A DNA stretch of 64,000 bases. It comes from Jackrogersella multiformis (lineage: Eukaryota; Ascomycota; Sordariomycetes; Xylariales; Hypoxylaceae). A program made the translations under genes and the position numbers. The notes beneath the pieces are model-generated. The model saw only the letters and a list, made by a program, of their open reading frames with translations. It searched no databases and was not told the DNA's origin. The DNA is taken from positions 248,001 to 312,000 of the forward strand of contig CADCXD010000006.1 in assembly GCA_902806575.1 (NCBI GenBank). The letters run 5' to 3'. Shown piece after piece: positions 22,381-33,504 of the stretch. Numbering within the stretch: position 1 is the stretch's first letter; every line of letters begins with the position of its first letter.

Positions 22381-25300
22381 GGTAATTGGGTTTTCTTTGT
22401 TAAGAGACGATGAAGACGATGAAGACGAATGTCGAATTTAAGAAGAGATATGTCACGAGAAGGAATAGCGAGAAGTAGAAGACTAAAGACTAAAGACTAG
22501 GTGTGATATGAATTGAATATGTTGACGACGACCCTTCTTAATTGGGGTGAAAACGTCAGTGATTGAGCCAACGTTACCAATGACGATGACGATGACTTGG
22601 ATGCGGAGCTCAGGTAGGCGGGGAGAATAGCTCAAAAGCTCGAAGCGCAGCAATTGCCGCGCTCAATGGTTTTGACGTATAGTCCTCGATGATTTAGATA
22701 AGATCGATCTTGGGAAGATCTTGATAAATCTGAAAGGTCGAAGCTGTCCACGACCAAATCGGTACGTAAATGGTTGTTGGTAAGGTCTAGGCGGGAAAAG
22801 ATTAAAAAAAAAGATAAAATTCGCCTCCTAAGGGTCCTGAGGCTGAGATAGAGGAGGGACTTGGGGGGACTTGGAAGGGTATAATTTTTTTTCTTTCCTT
22901 CCTTTTCTCCTTACGCCTGGTTTCTTTCAAGAGGGAGTTGATGTAGGGAACGCTCATGTATGAAGCCACACTGCTAACATACACACCCCCCTTCTTCCTT
23001 TAGCGGGATAGGACAGCGTGGTCAATGTAAAAAGCTTGAGAGGCTTGCTCGTTAAGGCTTGTGTGTATTGTTTGTACAGTAGTTAGTAGTTAGTAGTGTA
23101 ATTTGGTATCCGAGTTTGGTATGCAGAGGACGGATCTACGACAAGTGTGGGTTGAATGACGGTCTCTCACGATGGGAAAGGAATTTGAGAGAGGGGGGCA
23201 GAAGACGGGCAAGTTTCCGATTTGTAAGCGCTGTACGAAGTAGCTTATGACACCTAAGAATGAAAGGAAACCTCGATGTGGCGGGGCATCTATCCCGGTC
23301 CTTGTACCTACCTGGTAATGTTCTAAGTTTTTAAAGGTAAGGTTACGTAGGTACCTATCTACCTAGATACATGCCTAGATACCTGGTTGTATTCGGACAT
23401 AACGGAGCTGACTGTGGCTGATCCGCCCTTCGCTTGTCATTTCAGTTGTTACGTCCACGCCATTCTTTTCCCTCTACCGACGCCCACGTAGTGGATCCAT
23501 TCACATACTTAGAAGGTACTTACTTACCTTAAGTCCGTCTCTTCGTCCCCCACTACCTACCGGTAGTGTAAAAAGAACACGAATCTCATGTATCCTACAT
23601 ATCTACCTAGGTACCCATGGATGGTGCTGACATGACAAGGTAAGTCTGTATTCAAAGGACATATGTACCTAGGTAGGTACTAGATTCAAGGACGACATGT
23701 TCGAAGCAAGCAAGGTTGCTTTTTATTTATTTTATTTTTATGTTTTCTTCCTTAAGGTTAAGTACTTCGGTACCTATTTCCAACAGATCGAGTCACAGTT
23801 GTACTTAATAAGACCACCTCGATATCGAGTAAGAAATAGGTATCCAATAAGGAGATGGCACAGTGGGAATGGAATACCTAGGTACCTAGGTACACTATAT
23901 ACCTAAGGTACACATATATATGAGTCTTCGACGGCTAGTTTAATAGGCCGAGTCACGTTATCGGATCTCTATTTAGCCTTTAAAGTAGCCGTGATCAATG
24001 CGACGTGATCGATGTGATTCAATCAACCCCCGTTCCGTACCGTCTGACATCGGCTGTCGGACTCTTCCAGTCCATGCAGGTGGTTTACACCGTGGCAGCA
24101 TGGTTTACATATCTTGTTGTGTATGTAGTGCCCAGGTAGGGTAGATGGTCAGGATGACTCAAACGTCAGCCTGGTGCCTGGCTGCCTGGGTTTAATGCCA
24201 TGATCAACGCACAAGTTCCTAAAAGTTCCCTAGGCCGAGCAGGATGAGGCATGATATATGGTTACCGACTAGCCTAGACCCCGAGAAACGAGAAGGTCTG
24301 AACGGGCAAGTCCATACGATACAAATAATTACCTATACATATGTATGAGAGGTACATATGTGATATGTACACTACCTAGGTAGTGTATGAGAGGTTCGTA
24401 TATGTATACCACTGGCACCAACTGGCGTTAATGCGAACCTTGCAGCTCCGTACTATGTAATACCTAGGTACCTAGGTAGCTGGTAATAGCTGGTAATTGT
24501 CGGATATATGTATCTGGCTACCTACACTACCTACCTAGGTAGGTAAGGTATTGCCTAGGTACCTAAATAGTGTATATGTAGGTAGTACCTACTTAGGTAG
24601 AGTGAAGCAGCATCTGACATCTGATCTAACTGCCGCTAATCGATACCGTGACAGGTGATTCGAAAGGGGCAAAACAACATTGAACCTTGGAACATTCGGT
24701 ACCTACCTAGTGTAGATGCTTACCTTATGTACATAGGTAGGTATTGCCTATTAAATGATGGAATTCCAAATGCTGCTTTATGAATGAGGTACCAGCAAAA
24801 CACTTGCCCAATAAGATGCAGATAACATATGCAAGCTGTATAGCACAATGCTAAGTAAGCTCAACCCAAAACATATATTACCTTGCATATTTTGAATAGA
24901 GATGGTGACAATTGATTCTTATTTCTTAATTGAACTTCATATTTCATATGCGCATATGCTGTGAATGAAGAGGCAGAGTTCCGAGGTTTAATGTTCCGAT
25001 TTAGGACCTGCGTTCCCGTGTAGGTTGAAGGTTGATATCTACTAAGGTATCTAGGTACTTTCATAGGCGGTGTGTACAATGGATGTCTGTGACAACATGA
25101 GGGGCTGCAATTCCCCGCACCTAACCTTCTAAATACATACCTAGGTACGTAGTAAAGGTACAATCGATAGATCAATCAATAGATATCGAACAAAGGGGGG
25201 AGGGGATGGAAAGGGGCTAAACCATATAAAGTATACGAGTTAAGATAGTTAAGTAGCTTCAATACTAATTGAGCAGGACAGGTACAACCTACTATTTCCC

Positions 25301-25600
25301 CCTATTCCCCAAAGGGAAAAGAGATGGCATAGCCTTTTCATACGTCAATCAATTTAATCAATCAACCAATCAATCAATCATTGATTGGGCATAATATCCA
25401 ATACTATCAGCCTCGTCATCTAACCCCAAAACATCCATCCAAGAATACCGATATACCGACCTCACCACCTATCACCTAAACAACATACAACATACATAGT
25501 CTTCTGTGAAAAGTGCTCTAATCGTTTACGTACCACTTCTCCTTTTCTCTCGTGGAAAAGGAGTTCTATCTGTGTTATTTGATTTAAGCCTGACGCAATC
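22381..25600. other. Intergenic region between divergent Yap1 and BSD-domain genes
   Basis: About 3.2 kb with no convincing gene. It must contain the Yap1 promoter and leader, in which GATGACGATGACGA-type repeats occur near 22405-22430 and 22578-22595. The centre has one of the densest sets of TACCTAGGTA palindromes: near 23609, 23669, 23878 and 23886, 24378, 24464 and 24472, 24535, and 25140. An AATCAATC/CAATCAAT run lies near 25345-25385. Confidence 0.5.
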
Positions 25601-27039
25601 ATGGATCTCGCATACGACCATATAGCCGAAGAAGCTCTCCCGAAGGACGACAACCATAGCAGCGATGCAAACCAAGACGCAGAGTCCTCTCGGAAGAAGC
25701 CCGAAAATACCATTAACGAAGATCTCCAGGAGGCATATCGTGCCTTCTCGAGCAGCACATGGGGCACATGGCTCGGCGGAACTGTTGGCAATGTGATTAA
25801 ACAGGTATGGCAATCGTGGCGGTTCATTCTTCACAGGAGCTATCAAATAACACTACCCTCCCTCCTCACAGGGCGAATCCGTATACAGAGAAGCACAGCA
25901 AGAAGTCACTTCGCTCAGTGCAGATGCCACCAGGAGCTTTGCAACCCTTCGCGCAAGAGCTCTCTCGTTGACTACGTCGCCCCCCGTCATAGAACAAGGA
26001 GCACAGCAGTCTGCCGATAAGGAGAAAGATCCCGAGACTACTCCGACGACAGCCAAGGCTAGCGGTTCTGATGAAGTGGGCAATGACGCCGAGAACGTCA
26101 TATCGCGATTGAAGGCGGAGGCAGCGAAACGCCTGAAGGATATCCAACGTGCGGAGGAGGCTGCCGACGAGGCCCTCCTGAAGTTTGGTGGAAACATCCG
26201 AAACTTCTTCCGTGACGCTATCACCGTCAAGCCCGGCTCGGGGTCGGATGATACCCAGGGAACGAGTCGCCGCTTCGAGAGCCAAGATGAATCCGGGAAA
26301 CGAGTAATCCATACCTCGAGGTATGATGCGCAGCTTTATGTCCTTCACACGACGGAGAAGAGCTTCACCGAAGATCCTGCCACCGCCGAATACGCTGCGT
26401 GGGTGAAGGACTTCGACGCGGACGGCAAGACGGAGAACATCAGCGCCGATCTGGCTAAATACACGGAACTACGAGCGAACATGGAGAATCTTGTCCCCGA
26501 CAAGGTTCCCTATGCCGACTTCTGGAAGCGATACTATTTCCTCAGGCACAGTATAGAGACAGCCGAAGCACGTCGCCGAGATCTATTGAAGGGTTAGTTG
26601 CATCTTGTCTTATTTCATCTGATATTTAGCATAATATATATATATGGATCTAGCTGACTAGTATTTAGCCGCATCTGCCGAAGAGGAGATCGGGTGGGGC
26701 GAAGAATCCGAGAGCGAGGAATCCGAAGAGTCCGAGGAAGAATCTGAAGAATCCGACGAGGAGGCAGCGCCAACCAAGCCGACAGGACAGCCGGCGAGAC
26801 CAGCTTCTACCGAGTCTTCCACGACGATACACCCGCCAGCCCGCCCCCTTCCAGCCCAGAGCCACCTAAAGCCGACAGAGCCCCGTAAGTCTAACGACGA
26901 GAAATCGCAACCGGACAGCGACACCAGCTATGATCTTGTTGGGGCGACATCTGGAAACCCAAGTCAGGCCCCCAATAGCCCCAAGGAGACTCGGAAGGGG
27001 GAGGACAGCGATGACAGCGACGACGAAGAATGGGAGTGA
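25601..27039 (+). CDS. BSD-domain protein (Dos2-like)
   Basis: Three exons (25601-25804, 25872-26592, 26669-27039) give 431 residues. The N-terminal part has a TWGTWLGGTVGNV segment of the kind seen at the start of many BSD proteins. A charged, Ala/Glu-rich helical stretch follows (about residues 130-190). The BSD-like domain lies at about 225-305 and has its hallmark aromatic pair in YADFWKRYYF. The C-terminal third is acidic and disordered, with repeated EESEE units, and ends in DDEEWE. In TFIIH p62 and synapse-associated proteins BSD domains are three-helix modules; for the Dos2-like fungal group the molecular role is poorly defined. It converges with the Tsr2 gene, the stop codons being about 258 bp apart. 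Confidence 0.85.
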
Positions 27040-27297
27040 TAGTGCTGCTTAAGGCTTGACTTGATTTGACTTGGCTTGTTGGCTCTTTGCGGGTGCGATT
27101 TTATTTATTTTTAATCTGGAGTTCCTGTTGGCGTCGGTTGGTCCCTTTTTGGACGGCCTCGAATGCATGATATTGTCCGTCTTGCCACTCTGTATATCCT
27201 TTCAAGCACATTTCATTGCAAACTTGCTATGCCACTACCAGCGACCGTCATCTTCTAGAGTTTCCGGCAAAGGGCTTCACATCTCGTATTCTCCTGC

Positions 27298-28062
27298 TCA
27301 GCGCTTCTTTCGCGAAACTTTTGTAAAGCCGTCCTCGTCTACCTCTGGAGGAGGGCGTTCCTTGGGTGCCGCGACCAATGCAGGAGCCTCGCCCATCTCG
27401 ACATCCTCGTCCTCGTCCTCTTCGTCATCGTCGTCGTCGTCGTCGCTCTCCCAGTCGGTTTCTTGATCCTCGCCATCCACCTCCTGGACCTTGATCGTCT
27501 TGCCCTTCGTAGCCAGCCACCTGCGGCGCAGCTCCTCGACGAACTCGAAGTCCCCGGCGGCACACCGGGCGCGGGCCTTCACGATGCGCTCGGCGACCTC
27601 GACCTCGGACTCGTCGTCGACGTTGGCCTCGAACTCGTCCCACATGACCTGCAGCAGCGTGGCCTCCACGTCGTCGGCCTCGGGGTCCGCGGGCACCTTC
27701 TGCGACGGCTTGCGCGGCTTGGCCAGCTCGGCGAAGCTCGGGAACATGTCGACCACGGCGCCGGCGAACCAGTCGCGCTTGTCGTCCGAGTCGGGCCCGC
27801 CCAGGTTGTTCTGCACGGCGACGGTGAGGGAGAGCCACAGGTGCAGCGAGATGGCTACGCCTTGCTCGAACTGCAGCTGTCGGGTTTCTGGGGTTTGGTT
27901 TGGTCTGGTTAGCGTTTGGAGCGAACACGAGGAATCTATAATCTATAAAAGGAGAGAAATGAAAGGAAAATAAAGGCGACGTAGATGGCGAGATAGCGAA
28001 ATAGTGAGAATATACTATATACCTGGCGACGGTTCTGCTTCTGAAGACTCTGAAGACGCCAT
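27298..28062 (-). CDS. tsr2: Pre-rRNA-processing protein Tsr2
   Basis: Tsr2 is the chaperone that carries ribosomal protein eS26 into pre-40S particles and is needed for 20S pre-rRNA processing. There are two exons, 28062-28023 and 27887-27298. The first encodes only 13 residues plus one base, rich in Ser and Glu. The product has 209 residues. The conserved N-terminal domain begins after the junction with FEQGVAISLHLW and continues through a DWFAGAVVDMF segment. A helical region ending in RRRWLATKG follows. The family's acidic stretch (DDDDDDDEEDEDED) comes next, then the conserved ending DEDGFTKVSRKKR. The gene is divergent from the hydrolase gene, with 707 bp between the starts. Confidence 0.94.
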
Positions 28063-28769
28063 GTTGTTGGGGTTGCGGAGTGGGATTGTTATATTTGGCG
28101 ATTTGCGACTTGTGACTTGCGATTTTCTTTTGCTAAGATCTTACCCTGACGAGCGTTGTCGCATTTATTTGATGGAGGGGCATTCGTGGTTTGCCCTATC
28201 CACTTTTGATAATAATTATCTTTCTGCCGGGTTCGACCGCTTGCCGTACATAAATTAATTGATCGCGGCAAGCATACCTACCTAGGTACACTACATTAGG
28301 TACACTAGGTAGATGCTAGCTTAGATCCAGGCTAGCGCCTCTTACTCATGGGCTTTCCCGTTTCGGGATAGGCATACCGTGAGTGATTACGGAATGGGTC
28401 GTCCTGTCTTAAAGATGCAGGGAGATGACATCACCAATAATGATCTGTTAAATTACATAGCTGGGCAGGTGCTAGCTGGAGCTATTCTATCCACTAATAT
28501 AGGGATAACTTTCCTGGGTGGGTAAGTACCTAATCAAACAGTTTAAACAAATTACCTAAACAATAGACTTCTAGAATCGCATTCCTATTACTTTTCTTCC
28601 TATTGCTTTTGTTAATTTTACTACTTTTGCTACTTTCGCTATGTTTATATAACTTCCCGAGCTATCCAATCATCAATGCCTCGACCTAACCTTGCGAGTT
28701 CGTCATAGCTTCTAGAAAGCTTCGGTCTTTGTAGGTCTTTGCAAATCTTAAGAATAATTCGCCAACCAT
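28063..28769. other. Bidirectional promoter region between Tsr2 and the hydrolase
   Basis: 707 bp between two divergent starts. It holds one ACCTAGGT near 28283. T-rich and CTTTTGCTAC-like stretches are present near 28590-28640. No other gene is seen. Confidence 0.55.
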
Positions 28770-31700
28770 ATGAGAGAGATTACCCTCGGCCTCAATGATG
28801 AATACAGCTACGGTGTCTATGGCGGTTACGCCAACCGTCTTGTCGACGTTTCTGTCTCACGTACGTATCTAGCCCAATGCGATGGGATGCTTTCCCGTCT
28901 TCCCGTTTTCCCGTCTACCCGTTTCCCAGTCAACTTTAACTTCATGTTGGTCTTGATGTATTGCCATGGTCAATATTGGATTAGCCTAACTACCTAGGTA
29001 CTTGAGGATATATGTGCTGTTTACTTTACACCAAACGTTTGTCCAGCTTTTGTATGGTGCCTATGACAGTATATGCTAAGATGGAGTTTGGTAATATTGT
29101 AGTACTTCAATCGCAAACCGCTACAACAGCGGCCAACTGCCCACCTCTCATATGACGAGGGTCTACATCTTATACGATCCTTCCTTACCTTCGCGTCTCA
29201 CCACACAGTCGAGGAGCTTCAAGCTTTCACCGCGCAATGGGTACCTCATCCGCAATGGGTCAAGGTCGACGAAATCGAGATTCCGGAGCCGAAGCTCGTG
29301 GAAGCTGCCGACTTTCTACAAGAGCAGCTAGGCCCGGATGGCATTAGGAGAGTCGGCGGGCGGAGTTGGTGGCAATGGCGGAAGCCTAAGAGCCCTCTTA
29401 AGGCGGAATGGATCGAGATGAAGTCCGACTACCAGGACCGTAAGAAGGCCGGTGGCTTAGGAAAGAGAGTCATGCTGTATGTCCACGGTGGTGCCTACTT
29501 CTTTGGCAGTATCGACGAACATCGGTATCAGATGCAGCGCCATGCGAGAAAGCTGAAGGCTAGAGTTTTCGCTCCTGAATACCGGCTGGCTCCCCAGTTC
29601 CCCTTTCCCTGTGGGCTGCAAGACTGCCTAGCAGCGTATCTATACCTGCTTACAACCCAAGATCCCACCACCATTATTCTAGCCGGAGACTCGGCCGGGG
29701 GCGGCATGGTCTTGAGCATGCTGGTTACTATGAGGGATAGGGGTATCCCTCTTCCTGCCGGAGCTATTCTCATCAGTCCCTGGGTAGATTTGACGCACTC
29801 TTTTCCGAGCGTGTCTAATGATTGCCCCCTAGACTACATCCCTTCAAACGGATTTCACCACAAACCTTCGAAGGCGTGGCCCCCCTTGAATATGGACGAA
29901 TACGCGTCGTTGGCGGAACAGGTAGCCGCCAAGACGAAGCTGGGCCAAACTAAACTGATGAAACCAGAGTCGATGGAGACGAAGGACCTCCCACAAGATC
30001 TCGCCCAGCTAAACGCAACGAATACAGTGGGTGATGACAACGCAGCAAGCAGCCTTGTCGAAACAGGGTTCATCACGATCACTCTCGATGGGAAAGAGAT
30101 CAAGCTCAAGGATCAGATCCAGGTATGCGATATTCCGTGAAACCCGAAAAGAGGTGCTGATTCTTTTCTAGCTGTATACGACCAACGAACTTTTGTCGCA
30201 TCCTCTAGTTAGCCCTGCTTTGCAACCCAGCCTTGGCGGGTTGCCGCCTCTGTTGATCATGACAGGAGGTGGAGAGATTCTCCGAGATGAGCAGATATAC
30301 CTCGCACACAAGTGTGCGAATCCTTCCAAGTATCCGCCTCCGAAATCTTCGATGAACGAGTCGGCACTGGACCAGATGGATCAGTACAAACCAACCGATG
30401 TACAGCTGCAAGTCTGGGATGACCTATGCCACGTTGCCCCAACGTTGAGTTTCACTCGGCCGGCAAAATATATGTACCGCTCGATAGCCCAATTTGGCGC
30501 CTGGGCTTTGGCTAGGGCCCAGAAGACCGATATCGAGATTATGGATGACGATTCTATCTCGGTCATATCGAGTTCTAGTTCGAATTATAGCACGAGTTCC
30601 CATGACGAAGTTGAAAACAGGGCCGCCAATGAGAATGATCAATCAGACGAAGGCTCTAAGTCCGAAGTAGGAAAGGCCGGAGATCCGTTACCACCGTTCA
30701 AGAACCATATGATCCGCCAACGTGTTAGCCGCCATGGTGTTATTACCCCATTGGCACCATCTACCGAGCTGCCCGGCTGCAACATGGACCATAATGATAT
30801 TGGCGTTGTTAAAGAAGTCCCAGTACGAAAATGGCTCGAGACACGCGCTCAATACGACAAACGTTTTGGGAGCGTTCGTGCCAAGCTTCACAAGCGGCGA
30901 CTCAAGGAGATGGCTGCAGGGTACGTAGGATTCGAAGGAGAAACGCCCCCTCCAGCTGCTCTTGCTAGTAGGCGTAAGGCGGGCGACGATCATGGAGAAA
31001 AGAAGAAGACGAAGAGCATGGGTCTCGCCTTATGGTCGCTCTGGGGTTCCAAGCATGACGAGGCCACCATGAACCGGGAACTTGAAGCTGATAAAACGCC
31101 CGACGTCAAAGTTGCTACACACGGAGAGGGTGAAGGCGCCCGCTCACCCTCCGATCTCCAACAGCAGGAGAAGGAAGTCATCAAGAGGAGACTGACATAC
31201 AGCCGACGCCGATCGAAGACCAAGACAGTCAGGGACGAGAACCAGATTGGCGATGGCAACACTGGCAACACTGGTAGCACTAGCAACACTGGCAACGAGG
31301 GCAACGAGAATACTCTCATATCCATGCTCATGGCTGAGAGGCAGAAAAAGTCGAAGGAAGCTGGGCAATTACCCACCCCGGGAAGCACAACCATGGCCAT
31401 GCCAGAGTACGTCCCCGACACGGGAGTCGCCGGCAAACGCCCCACGGTCTGTGGTATCGCCGTTCCTTTCAGCCTCGATAAAGAAGCAGAGACGGCTAGC
31501 ATGATCACATTGTCTTCGACACTAGACCAGCCCAGCCGAGCCATAAGCCCGACACCATTGAGCCCTCATATCCGCGTCATGGCGGCTACCAGTGCCGCGG
31601 TTGTCACCGCCACCACCGGAAAGGCGAGAGATGAAGTTGTTGACCCGGAGATGGTGAAGAAAGAGGGGCTAGCAACTACGGACGCTTCCCAGTCGATACT

Positions 31701-31860
31701 GATGGGCCTTGATGCAATCCCGGTTGCTAGCGATGGAGAGGCGAAGGGAAGCCCGCTAGCAACACCGCTACTCGCTGTCGACGCAGCCGTGACTAACCAA
31801 CAGCGGCCGCCGCTGGAGACGTTCGTCACCGCGCAGGAGGATCTACCAACCACCAAATGA
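28770..31860 (+). CDS. HSL-type alpha/beta hydrolase with a long disordered C-terminal tail
   Basis: A hormone-sensitive-lipase-family hydrolase (alpha/beta hydrolase fold 3), probably an esterase or lipase; the substrate is unknown. Exon 2 (29103-30122) and exon 3 (30172-31860) are well supported. The oxyanion-hole motif HGG lies near residue 156, the nucleophile Ser near 225 in GDSAGGG, and WDDLCHV supplies the likely catalytic His. Exon 1 begins at 28770 (MREITLGLNDEY) and its protein matches the family N-terminus leading into YFNRKP. However, the best donor, GTACGT at 28861, does not keep phase with the only usable acceptor at 29102. A weak donor at 28854 would, giving about 930 residues. 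The last roughly 430 residues form a disordered, Ser- and charge-rich tail with NTGNTG-type repeats, unusual for a simple esterase. Confidence 0.82.
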
Positions 31861-32462
31861 TTCACATTTTAATGCCTTTTAAAGTCGGGGTTCTAGGGGA
31901 ACACGGGACACAGCAATATACCCAAACTATATCTCATTTGTCGAGCCCAGGTCGATGGCAGTGTGTCATCTGTCTCTTGCTTCGTTTATCTTTTTATATA
32001 CCCTCGTTAGTAATCTCCTGATAGGATTGGAAATTGATGCATTGCGAAATTTTTCGTAGGATTAAGTTTGGGGTTTGAGGTGAACTGTGGTGATATGTGG
32101 TGATTTGCGGTGTTATGTGCTCTGTAGATGCGTGTGTATGTGTGTGTATATGTTTGTATGTGTGTGTGTGTGTATGCAACTGGTATGTATAATATGGCAT
32201 GTATAATACAGATCCTGCTTGCTTGCTTGCTTGCTCGTCGACGATCGTGGCTTGCGTTTCCGTCCGTCTGCTCGCCCGCCCGTCCTGCTACATCTTGAGA
32301 GGAGAGCGCGAGGACCTCGGAGGACGGTATTCGGCACGGGCAACTCGAAGTCGATCCAGCCCCACGCAACCCAACCCAATCCCATCCAGCATCTCGCATA
32401 CACCCAGCGATAACGACTTCTCCTTCTACCGCGTTCCGAGAAAAACCCCAACCCTCGCTCCC
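31861..32462. other. Convergent intergenic region with a (TG)n tract
   Basis: About 600 bp containing the 3' UTRs of the hydrolase and mL41 genes. It includes a TG-rich microsatellite at 32131-32174 and a GCTT run near 32217-32234. No gene is supported. Confidence 0.6.
32131..32174. repeat. (TG)n microsatellite, imperfect
   Basis: Alternating TG/TA dinucleotides over about 44 bp, interrupted by single A and TTT variants. The longest pure TG run is near 32158-32172. Confidence 0.85.
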
Positions 32463-32886
32463 TCAGTCCAAGCCGTTCTCCACCTTCCACCGGTCCAGGT
32501 ACAGCTCCGGGCTCTTGGGCCCCATCTTGTAGCCCTCGTACCGGCCGCGCATCTGCTGCACCTTGCGCGTCACGAACGGCGTCAGCTGCGGCGCCTGGTT
32601 AGCTCGTGCTTTCTCTCTTCTTTTTTCCTCTTCCTTTTTCTTCTTCTTGTTTCGCGGTTCTCTGTGGTGTGGGAAGGGGAGGAGGGAGGAGGATTACCTT
32701 GAAGGTGTCGAGGCCCGCGGGCACGACGTACGTCCGCACCTTGTCCCACTCGATCACGTACGTGCCGAACTTGGTGTGGTGGCCCATGCTGCCCGTGCGC
32801 GTCCCCTTGTAGAAGCCCTTCTTGATGTCCTTGGTCGTCAGCGGCAGCTTGCGGAACTTCTTGAGGAGAGCCTGGGTGGGCTGCAT
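32463..32886 (-). CDS. mrpl27: Mitochondrial large-subunit ribosomal protein mL41 (MRPL27)
   Basis: A structural protein of the mitochondrial large ribosomal subunit. Two exons (32886-32698 and 32594-32463) give 106 residues. The first has the conserved block LTTKDIKKGFYKG followed by RTGSMGHHTKFGTYVI and the KVRTYVVP segment typical of yeast MRPL27. The second has VTRKVQQMRGRYEGYKMG and a short charged end. The basic, Leu-containing N-terminus may serve as the import signal. The intron is about 103 nt with GTAATC and CCAG ends. It is transcribed away from the Utp14 gene. Confidence 0.92.
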
Positions 32887-33504
32887 CGCGGCGGTTTTTT
32901 TTGTTTATTTGTTCTTCTTCTTTTGGTCGTTCCCTTTTTCGAGAGTGGTGGTGATGGGTGTGTTAGGGTCTGCTGCCCCTGTTTTGAAAGATAGGCGATG
33001 GGCGGGCGGTGGGCCCAATTGGGTGATATCGTGGGCTGGTGCTGATGTTGCTGCTGATTTTGGTGCTGGTGAAAATAGAAATGGAAATGGAAATGGAAAT
33101 TCTGAACTTGCGAAATCGCGATCTCGAATCTTGAAAATCGTCGAATTTAGTGGGCCCGGTACGTGGGGATTTTGTATCAGTGCCGCCTGCAGTTTAAATC
33201 GAACCCTGGGAAGGTTAAACTAAACCACTTGGGGTAATTGGAGCTCCCCCACTATCGCACTTTATCGCACTTTATCGCACTTTATCGCGGCAGAAAAAAA
33301 AGTTTAGATACCGCCTTAATTTTTATAGTAAGAATTCGGATTGTACCTAGGTAGCTCCTACAATCCTACCACTCTATTGCTTCGAATTGACCTCTAGCGA
33401 TTTGAGACTAGTGAGGCTATTCCATCTTTAAGTACGGTTTATCATCACACGGAAATACCTTACATCCTACGAAACAAAGAGCCGAACCAATATCATCATC
33501 CACC
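32887..33504. promoter_or_regulatory. Shared promoter region of the mL41 and Utp14 genes
   Basis: 618 bp separates the divergent start codons of two ribosome-biogenesis genes. It contains four GGAAAT units near 33076-33099 and a 10-bp tandem repeat at 33253-33288. One ACCTAGGT lies near 33346. Promoter function is inferred from position only. Confidence 0.55.
33253..33288. repeat. Tandem 10-bp repeat TTTATCGCAC in the shared promoter
   Basis: Three near-perfect units of TTTATCGCAC, preceded by one variant unit. It lies about 215 bp upstream of the Utp14 start. The unit is close to one helical turn, which would place identical sites on the same DNA face. Confidence 0.8.

Noticed and set aside
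27425..27973. Long open frames on both strands across Tsr2
   Set aside because: Tsr2 in its own frame shows the full family pattern; the others are composition shadows.
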